A DNA stretch of 64,000 nt from Skermanella aerolata KACC 11604 (GTDB taxonomy: Bacteria > Pseudomonadota > Alphaproteobacteria > Azospirillales > Azospirillaceae). The DNA is taken from NCBI RefSeq assembly GCF_000936425.1, contig NZ_AVFK01000001.1, positions 62,001 to 126,000 on the forward strand, read 5' to 3'. The position numbers and the translations under genes are program-made. Shown here one piece after another: positions 7,551 through 17,643 of the stretch. Below the pieces are notes generated by a model that saw only the letters and a list, made by a program, of their open reading frames with translations, had not been told where the DNA came from and searched no databases. Each line of letters opens with the position of its first letter. The stretch's first letter is position 1.

Positions 7551-8855
7551 TTAGTAGCGGTAGTGGTCCGGCTTGTACGGGCCGGCCTGGGGCACGCTGA
7601 TGTAGGCGGCCTGCTTTTCCGTCAGCTCGGTCAGCTTGGCGCCGATCTTGCCGAGGTGGAGGCGGGCGACCTTCTCGTCCAGGTGCTTCGGCAGGACGTA
7701 GACCTTGCGCTCGTAGTTGGCGTGGTTCTGCCACAGCTCGATCTGGGCCAGCACCTGGTTGGTGAAGCTGGCGGACATCACGAAGCTGGGGTGGCCGGTG
7801 GCGCAGCCGAGGTTCACGAGACGGCCCTTGGCCAGCACGATCAGGCGCTTGCCGTCGGGGAACACGACCTCGTCGACCTGCGGCTTGACCTCTTCCCACG
7901 CGTAATTGCGAAGGCTGTCGATCTGGATCTCGCTGTCGAAGTGGCCGATGTTGCAGACGATGGCGCGGTCCTTCATCTGGCGCATGTGATCCTGGGTGAT
8001 CACGTCGACGTTGCCGGTGGCCGTCACGAAGATGTCGCCGACGGAAGCGGCGTCGTCCATCGTGGTGACCTGATAGCCTTCCATCGCGGCCTGGAGGGCG
8101 TTGATCGGATCGATCTCGGTCACGAGGACGCGCGCACCCTGGCTGCGCAACGAAGCGGCCGAGCCCTTGCCCACGTCGCCGTAGCCGGCGACCACGGCGA
8201 CCTTGCCGGCCATCATGACGTCGGTGGCGCGCTTGATGCCGTCGACCAGGCTCTCGCGGCAGCCGTACAGGTTGTCGAACTTCGACTTGGTGACGCTGTC
8301 GTTGACGTTGATCGCGGGGACCTTGAGGGTGCCGGCCTTGACCATCTCATACAGGCGATGCACGCCGGTCGTGGTCTCTTCCGAGAGACCGCGAACGTCG
8401 TTCAGCATCTCCGGATACTTCTCGTGCATGATCTGGGTGACGTCGCCGCCATCGTCCAGGATCATGTTCGGCGTCCAGCCGTCCGGGCCGCGCAGCGACT
8501 GCTCGATGCACCACCAGAACTCCTCCTCTGTCTCGCCCTTCCAGGCGAAGACCGGGATGCCGGCGGCGGCGACGGCGGCTGCCGCCTGATCCTGGGTCGA
8601 GAAGATGTTGCACGACGACCAGCGGACGGTGGCGCCCAGATGGGTCAGCGTCTCGATCAGGACGGCGGTCTGGATCGTCATGTGCAGGCAGCCGACGATG
8701 CGGGCGCCCTTGAGCGGTTGGCTGGCGCCGAACTCTTCGCGAAGGGCCATCAGACCGGGCATCTCGGTCTCGGCAATGGCGATCTCCTTGCGGCCCCAGC
8801 CGGCGAGCTCGATGTCCTTGACCTTGTAATCAGTGAAACCACTGGCGACGGCCAT
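7551..8855 (-). CDS. ahcY: S-adenosylhomocysteinase
   Basis: The enzyme hydrolyses S-adenosylhomocysteine to adenosine and homocysteine, keeping methylation reactions running in the cytoplasm. The 434-residue product shows family hallmarks throughout: [17 protein letters not shown] near the N-terminus, [49 protein letters not shown], the NAD-binding [31 protein letters not shown], and the C-terminal KPDHYRY. The ATG at 8855 is preferred over an upstream start in the open frame because CAGGAG lies eight bases before it and homology starts there. A terminator follows, and a palindrome at 8929-8946 lies upstream, so it appears to be a single-gene unit. Confidence 0.97.
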   Translation of the reverse strand: MAVASGFTDYKVKDIELAGWGRKEIAIAETEMPGLMALREEFGASQPLKGARIVGCLHMTIQTAVLIETLTHLGATVRWSSCNIFSTQDQAAAAVAAAGIPVFAWKGETEEEFWWCIEQSLRGPDGWTPNMILDDGGDVTQIMHEKYPEMLNDVRGLSEETTTGVHRLYEMVKAGTLKVPAINVNDSVTKSKFDNLYGCRESLVDGIKRATDVMMAGKVAVVAGYGDVGKGSAASLRSQGARVLVTEIDPINALQAAMEGYQVTTMDDAASVGDIFVTATGNVDVITQDHMRQMKDRAIVCNIGHFDSEIQIDSLRNYAWEEVKPQVDEVVFPDGKRLIVLAKGRLVNLGCATGHPSFVMSASFTNQVLAQIELWQNHANYERKVYVLPKHLDEKVARLHLGKIGAKLTELTEKQAAYISVPQAGPYKPDHYRY

Positions 8856-8928
8856 CTGGAAAACTCCTGCGAAAATCTGTGTTCGGTTGACTGGGCAGGG
8901 TTTATCAAGACTCCGCCCAACAGGCAAG

Positions 8929-8946
8929 CATAAAGATATCTTTATG
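8929..8946. promoter_or_regulatory. Palindromic operator candidate upstream of ahcY (SahR-like)
   Basis: The perfect 18-bp palindrome CATAAAGATATCTTTATG sits 74 bases upstream of the ahcY start. ArsR-family regulators of the methionine cycle (SahR type) are known to bind AT-rich palindromes upstream of ahcY and met genes in Proteobacteria, and this site resembles that class. The sequence is certain; the regulator is inferred, and no arsR-type gene is in the window. Confidence 0.5.
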
Positions 8947-9125
8947 TATGCAACAATCAGGTGAAAGGTGGTTGCATGAAGCTGCGACGGCGCGCCGCAC
9001 CGGGCTGCCGTCGGCCAAATGCCGCTAATGTTCCGGATGCGGAAAGAATCCGATTCATTTTACGGTAGATTTGTGTTGCTGCGCCGCGGTATCGGAAAAG
9101 AAGACGATCATCGGGGCGCAACGAT

Positions 9126-9368
9126 ATGACCCAGACAAGGACGACATCGGTCCGCACCAGGACTACCGGTACGGTTCTCCAGCTCCTGCTCGGTCTGGCT
9201 CTTGCCGCCGACATGGTTTTCCTGGGCTTGCTGGGCGTCAGGCTTTCCGACCGGGTGGAGCAGACCGGACTGGCGCTCGCCGGCATGCTGACGCTGGTGC
9301 TGATCGCCGTGCTGTTCCGCCTGACGCGGCGAATCGGTGGCGAGCCGCAGGCGGTCGAACCGGGCTGA
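9126..9368 (+). CDS. Small membrane protein, unknown function
   Basis: This 80-residue frame predicts a basic, Thr-rich N-terminus and two hydrophobic segments (about residues 17-40 and 49-66) joined by a short polar turn, then a charged tail. The topology is that of a small inner-membrane hairpin protein. No family is recognised. It lies alone between ahcY and ptsI on the opposite strand, and its stop is 20 bases from the end of ptsI. There is no strong ribosome-binding site, so the start is uncertain. Confidence 0.55.
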   Translation: MTQTRTTSVRTRTTGTVLQLLLGLALAADMVFLGLLGVRLSDRVEQTGLALAGMLTLVLIAVLFRLTRRIGGEPQAVEPG

Positions 9369-9388
9369 GCCCGGTGCCATTACCCGAC

Positions 9389-11188
9389 TCAGGCAAGAGC
9401 GTTGAAATCGTCGAGCAGGATCGCGATGCGGCCGCCGTCGCTCTGTTCCATGATGACCCGGGCGCGGCGTGTCGCCTCGACCAGATCGAGGTTGCGGATG
9501 CGTCGCTTGACCATCAGCAGCGAGGCCGGCGACATCGACAATTCCCGGATGCCGAAGCCCAGCAGCAGCGCCGCGTACCGGGGATCGCCCGCGATTTCGC
9601 CGCAGACGCTGACGGGGATGCGGGCCCGCAGCGCCGCTTCCGTCGAGAACTGGATAAGCCGCAGCACGGCGGGGTGCAGCGGATCGTACAGATGGGCGAC
9701 CTGCTCGTCGCCCCGGTCGATCGCCAGCGTGTACTGCGTCAGGTCGTTGGTGCCGATCGCGAAGAAATCGCAAGCCGTCGCCAGGGCGTCGGCCGACAGG
9801 GCAGCACCTGGGACCTCGATCATCACGCCCAGCGGGGGCAAGGGATCGGCGATCCGGATGCCGCGCCGCTTCAGCTTATGGGCGACTCGTGTCAGGATTT
9901 CGCGGACCTTCCGGACCTCCGATACGGTGCAGATCATCGGCAGCAGGATGCGGAGTGGACCATGGGCGCCGGCGCGCAGCATCGCGGCCAACTGCGTTTC
10001 CAGCAGCTTCGGCTCGCGCAGCGAGAGCCGGATAGCGCGCAATCCCAGCGCCGGGTTGGCGCATTCCGCGAAATGGCCGCCGAGCGAGGTCGCCAGCTTC
10101 TCGCCGCCGACATCCAGCGTGCGGGCGGTGACGGTGCGGCCCTGCATGCCCTCGACGATGTTCTTCAGGCTTTCGTACTGCTCCTCCTCGTCCGGCAGGT
10201 CGTCCCGGTTCATGTAGAGGAACTCGGTGCGCAGCAATCCGACTCCGGCGGCCCCGGCGGCCATGGCCCCTTCGACGTCGCGCGGCAGTTCGATATTGGC
10301 GTTCAGGACGATCGATGTACCGTCGCGGGTCACTGTCGGCAGGTCGCGCAGCCGCTTCAGCGACTCGCGCTCGCGCGCCAGGTCCTGCTGGCGGGACTGG
10401 AAGCCGGTCAGCGTCGCGGCGGTCGGGTTGATGAAGACCCGGCCCGTGATGCCGTCCACCACCACCCGGTCGCCGGTCTTGACGCCGGGGATCAGCCCGG
10501 CGACGCCGAGCACGGCCGGCAGGCCCAGTGAGCGCGCCATAATGGCGGTATGGCCCTCGGCGCCGCCCAGCGTGGTCGCGAAACCGCCGATGCGGCCCGG
10601 TTCCAGCAGCGCCGTATCGGCGGGCGTCAGCTCCTCCGCGATGATGATGCTGCCGTCGGGCACCTGCGAGAAGGCCTGGAACTTGCGCTGCATCAGGACG
10701 CGAATCAGCCGGCTGCCGACTTCCCTCACGTCGCCGATCCGGGCGGCGATATAGGTGTCGTTCATCTCGGCGAAGCTATGGGCCAGCGCCGTGATCTCCG
10801 CCTGGACGGCGCCTTCGGCGTTGATCCTGTCCGTGACGATCCGCCGCTCCACCCCGCGCGTCAGGCGGGAGCCGGACAGCATGGCCAGATGGGCGTCCAG
10901 CAGGAAACCGACATCTTCCGCCGCCGACTCCGGCAGCAGAGACGCCTTGTCCTTCAGCTTGTGGATCTGGCGGCAGGCCTTGGCGGCGGCATTGACGAAC
11001 CTGACCCGCTCGGCCTCTACCTGATCCTCGGCGATCGCATATTCCGGCACCTGGAAGTTGCCGGTCTCGACGACATAGGCTGGCCCGACCGCTATTCCGG
11101 CCGAAACGCCCAATCCCCGCAGCATCCGTTCAGGCGCCGGCGACCCAGGGGGCGCCGGCGGCCGCGGTGGATTATGATCAGTCTTCAT
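9389..11188 (-). CDS. ptsI: PTS enzyme I (phosphoenolpyruvate-protein phosphotransferase)
   Basis: Enzyme I takes phosphate from PEP and passes it to HPr. The 599-residue product has the N-terminal HPr-binding and phosphohistidine domains, with active His213 in GGAEGHTAIMAR, and the C-terminal PEP-binding barrel with LLRTEFLYMNRDDLPDEEEQ, IGTNDLTQYTLAIDRGDE and the catalytic Cys in SVCGEIAGDP. There is no N-terminal GAF domain, so it is of the PtsI rather than PtsP type. The N-terminus is extended by a Pro-rich stretch of about 20 residues. The start overlaps the end of ptsH by 11 bases. With no sugar permease nearby, this PTS probably has a regulatory role. Confidence 0.95.
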   Translation of the reverse strand: MKTDHNPPRPPAPPGSPAPERMLRGLGVSAGIAVGPAYVVETGNFQVPEYAIAEDQVEAERVRFVNAAAKACRQIHKLKDKASLLPESAAEDVGFLLDAHLAMLSGSRLTRGVERRIVTDRINAEGAVQAEITALAHSFAEMNDTYIAARIGDVREVGSRLIRVLMQRKFQAFSQVPDGSIIIAEELTPADTALLEPGRIGGFATTLGGAEGHTAIMARSLGLPAVLGVAGLIPGVKTGDRVVVDGITGRVFINPTAATLTGFQSRQQDLARERESLKRLRDLPTVTRDGTSIVLNANIELPRDVEGAMAAGAAGVGLLRTEFLYMNRDDLPDEEEQYESLKNIVEGMQGRTVTARTLDVGGEKLATSLGGHFAECANPALGLRAIRLSLREPKLLETQLAAMLRAGAHGPLRILLPMICTVSEVRKVREILTRVAHKLKRRGIRIADPLPPLGVMIEVPGAALSADALATACDFFAIGTNDLTQYTLAIDRGDEQVAHLYDPLHPAVLRLIQFSTEAALRARIPVSVCGEIAGDPRYAALLLGFGIRELSMSPASLLMVKRRIRNLDLVEATRRARVIMEQSDGGRIAILLDDFNALA

Positions 11189-11489
11189 CGAACTTGCGCC
11201 CGACGAGATCCACGAGAGCGGCGATGACCAGGGTAGCTTCCTTGCCCTTGGCCCGCAATTTAACGTTGCAGCCCTGGCTGGCCGCGAGCATCATCAGTCC
11301 CATGATCGACTGACCGGACACCACCATGTCGTTCCGCTCGACCTCGACCTCCGCGTCGAACTTGGCGACCAGCTTCACGAACTTGGCGGCGGCCCGCGCG
11401 TGTAGCCCGCGCTGGTTGCAGATAGTGACGGTGTCGCTGGCTTCGAGCGCAGCACCGCCGGAAGCGTTGTCGTTGGTGGCACCAGTCAT
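11178..11489 (-). CDS. ptsH: HPr-like phosphocarrier protein
   Basis: This 103-residue carrier accepts phosphate from enzyme I on His30 (in RGLHARAAAKF), equivalent to His15 of classical HPr. Ser61 in VVSGQSIMGLMML corresponds to the regulatory Ser46 targeted by HPr kinase, whose gene lies upstream in the same operon. An extension of about 15 residues precedes the usual HPr N-terminus. The gene lies three bases after ptsM and overlaps ptsI. Having both His and Ser sites together with hprK implies two-way control of HPr phosphorylation. Confidence 0.95.
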   Translation of the reverse strand: MTGATNDNASGGAALEASDTVTICNQRGLHARAAAKFVKLVAKFDAEVEVERNDMVVSGQSIMGLMMLAASQGCNVKLRAKGKEATLVIAALVDLVGRKFDED

Positions 11490-11492
11490 CGA

Positions 11493-11894
11493 TCAGGACT
11501 CGGACAGCAGGGTGGATGCGACGTTGATGTATTTCTGCCCGGCATCGCGCGCCGCCAGCACGGCGTTGGCCAGCTTCTCGGTCTGGCGGACGCTGGCGAG
11601 CTTGATCAGCATGGGCAGGTTGACGCCCGCGATCACCTCGACCTTGGCCTTGTCCATGATGCTGATGGCGAGGTTGCTGGGCGTCCCGCCGAACATGTCG
11701 GTCAGCAGTACAACGCCGCTGCCGTCATCGACCTCGGCGACGCTGTTGAGGATGTCGAGACGGCGCTGCTCCATGTCGTCGTCCGGTCCGATGCAGACCG
11801 AGGCGACCTGCTCCTGCTCGCCCACTACGTGCTCGAGTGCCGCGACGAACTCGGTCGCGAGACGCCCGTGGGTTACCAGAACCATTCCGATCAT
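11493..11894 (-). CDS. ptsM: PTS EIIA, mannose family (PtsM/ManX-like)
   Basis: The 133-residue EIIA-Man domain has its phosphorylatable His9 in MVLVTHGRLA. It also shows the family motifs VVLLTDMFGGTPSNLA and VIAGVNLPMLIKLA. No EIIB, EIIC or EIID gene is present, so the protein is probably an output of the regulatory PTS rather than part of a transporter. The ATG at 11894 is chosen over a TTG at 11912 because AAGGAAA lies just upstream of it and because homology begins there. It lies between rapZ and ptsH in the operon. Confidence 0.92.
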   Translation of the reverse strand: MIGMVLVTHGRLATEFVAALEHVVGEQEQVASVCIGPDDDMEQRRLDILNSVAEVDDGSGVVLLTDMFGGTPSNLAISIMDKAKVEVIAGVNLPMLIKLASVRQTEKLANAVLAARDAGQKYINVASTLLSES

Positions 11895-11933
11895 CGAATT
11901 TCCTTCTATCAACCGATCTGAGCGCCGGCTTCT

Positions 11934-12944
11934 TCAAGTGCCCGCCGGCTCTGGCGGGCGCCATTCCTGTGCGTGACTTCCCGTCCGGGACGACCGGTCC
12001 AGATCACGATGCGTCAACCCAACCTTGTACCCCTGTCCTCCGAGCCATCGGGCCAGGGTTTCCGCCACGAACACGGACCGGTGACGGCCTCCCGTGCAGC
12101 CGATCGCGATCGTGAGATAGCTTTTGCCTTCCTGGTTGTAGCGTGGCAGCAGCGGCCGGAACAGGGAAGTCAGATGCCGTATGAAGTCCTCGTAGTCAGG
12201 GTCCTCCGCTACCCGCGCCGCGACCGGCTCGTCCAGGCCGGTCATCGGCCGCAAACGCGGATCGTAATGCGGATTAGTTAAGAATCGCACATCGAATACA
12301 AGGTCCGCCTCGCGCGGGACGCCCTGGCGGAAGGAAAAAGACGTGACGAAGACATGCAGCGTCGGTTCGGCGCTGAGCTTGAAATGGCCGGCGAGGATGC
12401 GGCGGAGGTCGTGGATCGACAGCAGGGAGGTGTCGATCGTGACGTCGGCGCGGTCCTTGAGGGCGGCCAGCAGCGTGCGCTCCCGCAGGATGCCGTCGGC
12501 GACCGGCCGGTCCACCGCCAGCGGGTGGCGGCGGCGCGTCTCGGTATAGCGGCGCTGAAGGATCTCGTCGGCGCATTCCAGGAAGACCAGCCGGACCGCC
12601 AGGTCGGGACGGGCGGCCAGCCGGGCGATGTGGGCGGACAGGGCGTCGGAGCTGAAATGGCGCGTCCTCGCGTCGACCGTGATCGCGACGGGCCGGGACG
12701 CCAGATCGCCCTGCTCGACCAGGGCGTCGACCATGTTCATCGGCAGATTGTCGACCGCTTCGTAGCCGAGGTCTTCCAGGCATTTCAGGGCGGTCGAAAG
12801 GCCGGCACCCGACATGCCGGTCACGACGACGACCGAGCGCCTGCGCGGCGGGCCGATGAGGCGATCGGTCGCGCCCTCGTTTGCGGCGTCGTCCCCGGTG
12901 GAGGCGCCTCCCGGGATCTCGCCTGCGCTGTCTGTCGTCATCAT
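11934..12944 (-). CDS. rapZ: RapZ-family nucleotide-binding / RNase adapter protein
   Basis: RapZ (YvcJ) proteins bind nucleotides and, in enterobacteria, RNA regulating glucosamine-6-phosphate synthesis. The 336-residue product has the P-loop region at residues 43-50, the signature CLEDLGYEAVDNLPMNM, a central AERRRHPL-like motif (ETRRRHPLAVDRPVADGI), SFSFRQGVPREADLVFDVRFL, and the C-terminal IGCTGGRHRSVFVAE. The P-loop reads GMSGAGLS, so the usual Lys or Arg is Leu. The ATG at 12944 overlaps the stop of hprK (ATGA). A start at 12941 is equally possible. The first 35 residues are low-complexity and not conserved. Confidence 0.93.
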   Translation of the reverse strand: MMTTDSAGEIPGGASTGDDAANEGATDRLIGPPRRRSVVVVTGMSGAGLSTALKCLEDLGYEAVDNLPMNMVDALVEQGDLASRPVAITVDARTRHFSSDALSAHIARLAARPDLAVRLVFLECADEILQRRYTETRRRHPLAVDRPVADGILRERTLLAALKDRADVTIDTSLLSIHDLRRILAGHFKLSAEPTLHVFVTSFSFRQGVPREADLVFDVRFLTNPHYDPRLRPMTGLDEPVAARVAEDPDYEDFIRHLTSLFRPLLPRYNQEGKSYLTIAIGCTGGRHRSVFVAETLARWLGGQGYKVGLTHRDLDRSSRTGSHAQEWRPPEPAGT

Positions 12945-13390
12945 GATGGATCCGGAACCGGCACCAGCGAACCCGCCGACAGCATCGATGCCGCCAGCCG
13001 CAATTTCGCGGGCGTGGAGTCGTTGAAGGGAGCGAGCGCCACCCGGCGGATCGGCCGGTCCAGCAGCACGCAGTTTTCCACTTCGGGCAGCCGCTCGACC
13101 TGATCGTCGGGCGTCAGGTCAACCACGAGACCGACCGGGGCGGTCCGCACCGCGTTCATCCTCAGGATTCCGATGCCGCGGACCTCCAGCAGGCCGGCCA
13201 GGGCTTTGGGCGCGCGGGCCATCACCCGGCCGGCTGCGTCCAGGGTCAGTTCGACCTGATCGTCGGAAACGAGTTTAGCTCCGCCGTCGATCAGGCGAAG
13301 CGCCAGATCCGATTTGCCGCTTCCTGAAGGACCCCGCAGCAGAACGCCGAGACCGGACAGCGCGACGCAGGTGCCGTGAATTCTCAACAT
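12941..13390 (-). CDS. hprK: HPr kinase/phosphorylase, short alphaproteobacterial form
   Basis: The protein phosphorylates and dephosphorylates HPr on serine. At 149 residues it is the short alphaproteobacterial type, consisting only of the C-terminal catalytic domain of Gram-positive HprK. Visible motifs are the P-loop GPSGSGKS (residues 20-27), VSDDQVEL with the acidic pair D43-D44, and the family signature LLEVRGIGIL. The ATG at 13390 is preferred on homology (MLRIHGTCVALSG); an in-frame ATG at 13450 would add 20 residues. It is the first gene of the operon hprK-rapZ-ptsM-ptsH-ptsI, whose gene order is typical of alphaproteobacteria. Confidence 0.92.
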   Translation of the reverse strand: MLRIHGTCVALSGLGVLLRGPSGSGKSDLALRLIDGGAKLVSDDQVELTLDAAGRVMARAPKALAGLLEVRGIGILRMNAVRTAPVGLVVDLTPDDQVERLPEVENCVLLDRPIRRVALAPFNDSTPAKLRLAASMLSAGSLVPVPDPS

Positions 13391-13554
13391 GGTCTGCGGA
13401 GGGTGCTGCGCCCGTGCGCCGCTGTCAATGCCGACCCCGCGTGGCGGCATGGTCTTTCGGAGATTCCGGCCATAATCCCCTATGCGCCGTCGCGGGCTAT
13501 CCGGATTAAGGCGTCAAGGGGCCGGCGGTCGGACCAGCCCCTTGGCGCTTTCGG

Positions 13555-13818
13555 CTATTGCAGGCGAAGGTCGGCGCCGACGAATCTGTAAGCGGCGGGG
13601 GTGATCAGGGGATTGGAGGCGACCTTGACCGAGTGAAGCTTGCCGTCCAGCTCGCGTTCCCAGAACGTCAGGAACTTGCGGAGCACCGGATAGCGCGGCG
13701 CTATGTCCATTTCCTGCCAGACGAAGCTCTGCAGCAGGCCCGGATGGTCGGGCATGTGGTACAGGATCTCGGCGACGGTCAGGCGATAGTCACGCAACTG
13801 AAGACTCAGACTTGCCAT
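13555..13818 (-). CDS. usg: Usg-family protein
   Basis: This 87-residue protein matches the Usg family, small proteins of unknown function found in alphaproteobacteria, often near tryptophan genes. Typical stretches are LRDYRLTVAEILYHMPDHP, LLQSFVWQEMDIAPRYPVL and FLTFWERELDGKLHSV. It is encoded by itself between hprK and groES. GAGGAGATCTGC precedes the ATG at 13818 and provides a ribosome-binding site. No function can be assigned. Confidence 0.9.
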   Translation of the reverse strand: MASLSLQLRDYRLTVAEILYHMPDHPGLLQSFVWQEMDIAPRYPVLRKFLTFWERELDGKLHSVKVASNPLITPAAYRFVGADLRLQ

Positions 13819-14160
13819 GCAGATCTCCTCCGCGGTTGCAAACTGTGGCGGCTCCTGGCTAACTCTTTAGCGTGAGCTTGATCGCATACAGTTCGCCTTG
13901 CAAGCAAAATTATCGTATTAGATCAGGGCTTTAGCAGCCAGGAGCGAAGGCTGCTGCCAAGGCGGTGCGGCGGGAGAAAAAATCCTGCAAAAACCCTCTT
14001 GAAAGAAAATCCGGCTTCAATTAGCTAGTTGGCACTTCCCGACGGAGAGTGCCAACGGGCTGAAACCAAAGGCCCAGGGCTCGTCGCCGGGACCCCATTG
14101 GTCAAATTGAGCCGGACTGGCCTTCGGGAGGTCCGACGCCGATTTTGGAGGCTTTTCGAA
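13819..14160. promoter_or_regulatory. Intergenic control region of usg and groESL
   Basis: This 342-base gap holds the divergent promoters of usg (leftward) and groES (rightward). For groES, TTGAAA at 13999-14004 and TAGCTA at 14022-14027 are 17 bases apart and make a plausible sigma-70-type promoter, placing transcription start at or inside the CIRCE element. GGAGG at 14146-14150 is the groES ribosome-binding site. The untranslated leader between CIRCE and groES is about 105 bases. Confidence 0.55.
14029..14055. promoter_or_regulatory. CIRCE element (HrcA operator)
   Basis: Two nine-base arms, TTGGCACTT (14029-14037) and GAGTGCCAA (14047-14055), are separated by exactly nine bases. This is the CIRCE architecture with small departures from the consensus TTAGCACTC-N9-GAGTGCTAA. 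HrcA repressor binding here would control groESL during heat shock. The hrcA gene is not in the window. Confidence 0.92.
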
Positions 14161-16162
<2,002 letters not shown>

Positions 16163-16200
16163 TCCGGACGCCCAATATAACTGATTGTTGCAATCGCCTT

Positions 16201-16235
16201 GGAGGCGGCCCGTCCGGGCCGCCTCCTTCTTTTTC
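16201..16235 (+). terminator. Rho-independent terminator of groESL
   Basis: An 11-bp GC stem (GGAGGCGGCCC at 16201-16211 pairing with GGGCCGCCTCC at 16216-16226) with loop GTCC is followed by TTCTTTTTC. It starts 39 bases after the groEL stop codon. Confidence 0.92.
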
Positions 16236-16381
16236 GGATAAGCGGTTCGCGCCGGCGCCGTCATGGCCGGCGTAAGGCCGAGGCGTTCCCGAAGCGCCGT
16301 TTACACCGGGAATATCTGGAATAAAGCTGCCCTATAAACCGGGTCCTGGGATTGACCGGAGACCGATTCTCGGAGGCAGTG

Positions 16382-17551
16382 TTGCGTTTCCATACTCTCG
16401 ACAGTTGGCGTGGTATCTGTGCGCTCTTAGTCGCTGTAATGCATCTTCCGGTTCTCAGCCATTTCTATGCCGAGCCCTTTTTCCGGAACAGCTACCTGTT
16501 CGTCGATTTCTTCTTCGTGCTGAGCGGCTTCGTCATCACCTTCTCCTATGGCGGCAAGATCGTCGACTGGCGCTCCGCCGGGACCTTCATGGTGCGCCGC
16601 ATCGGCAGGATCTGGCCGCTGCACATGGTCATGCTGTTCCTGTTCTTCGATCTCGAACTCGTCAAGTTCGTCATGAACGGCTGGTACGGCGGCGCCCATC
16701 AGGTGCCCTTCACGGGAGAGACCTCGCCCGAGGCGCTGCTGACCAATACGCTGCTGATCCACGCCGCCGGCATTCACGACGTCAATACCTGGAACAAGGC
16801 GAGCTGGTCGATCAGCGCGGAGTTCGTCGTCTATGCCGGCTTCGCGCTGACGCTGATCGCCTTCCGGTCGCGGGCGACGCTGGCGCTTGCCCTGCTGGCC
16901 GCCGTCGGCGCGGTCGTGCTGCTGGACTTCTCGCCCCACTACATGGATACGCAGCAGGAGTTCGGCGTGCTGCGTTGCCTGTTCGGGTTCGCCGTCGGGC
17001 ATCTCGTCTACCGGCTGTATAGGCATACCGCCGCCGGCGCCGATGGCGGTCCCCGCTTCGGTACGATGGTGGAAGCGGCCGCCCTCGTGCTGGTTGCGAT
17101 CTTCGTCTCGCGCGCCGGCCGTGGACCGGTCACGATGTTCGCTCCCCTGCTGTTCGGCGTGGTCGTCTATATCTTCGCCTGCGCGGACGGTTTCTTCACC
17201 AAGCTGCTCTCCACACGGTTCTTCCGGCGGCTGGGGGAACTGTCGTTCTCCATCTACATGATCCATCTGTTCGGAGTGGAGATGCTGATGAAGGTCGCCA
17301 ATGTGATGGAGAAGGTGACGGGCTGGACGATCAAGGCTCCCCATGTCCCCGGCGGCGACCAGACGGAAATCCTGGTGTTCGGCGGGCTGTGGGCGATGGA
17401 CGCACTCACGCTGGTCTACCTGGCCATCGTCGTCGTGATCTCCGGCGTTACCTACCGGATGATCGAGAAGCCGGGCCAACGGCTGTTCAATACCGGCCTG
17501 CTGGCGCTCCAGGGCCAAACGGAAAAGGGTGTCCGCCCGCTGGCTCATTGA
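16382..17551 (+). CDS. Acyltransferase 3 family membrane protein (OafA/YrhL-like)
   Basis: These inner-membrane enzymes transfer acyl groups, often O-acetyl, to sugars of surface polysaccharides. The 389-residue product begins with the family signature LDSWRGICALLVAVMHLP (the conserved Arg and His are present) and continues with FVDFFFVLSGFVITFSYG, FMVRRIGRIWPLH and NKASWSISAEF, over about ten membrane helices. The TTG at 16382 is chosen because GGAGG lies five bases upstream and homology begins there. The open frame itself starts at 16352. The substrate is unknown; the nearest glycan genes are more than 19 kb away. Confidence 0.9.
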   Translation: MRFHTLDSWRGICALLVAVMHLPVLSHFYAEPFFRNSYLFVDFFFVLSGFVITFSYGGKIVDWRSAGTFMVRRIGRIWPLHMVMLFLFFDLELVKFVMNGWYGGAHQVPFTGETSPEALLTNTLLIHAAGIHDVNTWNKASWSISAEFVVYAGFALTLIAFRSRATLALALLAAVGAVVLLDFSPHYMDTQQEFGVLRCLFGFAVGHLVYRLYRHTAAGADGGPRFGTMVEAAALVLVAIFVSRAGRGPVTMFAPLLFGVVVYIFACADGFFTKLLSTRFFRRLGELSFSIYMIHLFGVEMLMKVANVMEKVTGWTIKAPHVPGGDQTEILVFGGLWAMDALTLVYLAIVVVISGVTYRMIEKPGQRLFNTGLLALQGQTEKGVRPLAH

Positions 17552-17643
17552 GGCGGCGGGGACTGCGGTATATGGTCGGTCGCTTGAGGCTGATCGGTTA
17601 CCGCGAGGAGATGCCGGGCTTTCAAGCCCGTGCATGAGGAAGA

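Noticed and set aside
8856..9070. SAH riboswitch upstream of ahcY
   Set aside because: The leader is short and no conserved SAH-aptamer core could be recognised; a protein-bound palindrome is the simpler reading.
14005..14023. Heat-shock sigma-32 promoter in front of groES
   Set aside because: CTTGAAA is present, but the CTTCAAT that could act as a -10 lies only ten bases away, too close. A sigma-70-type pair at 17-base spacing fits better.
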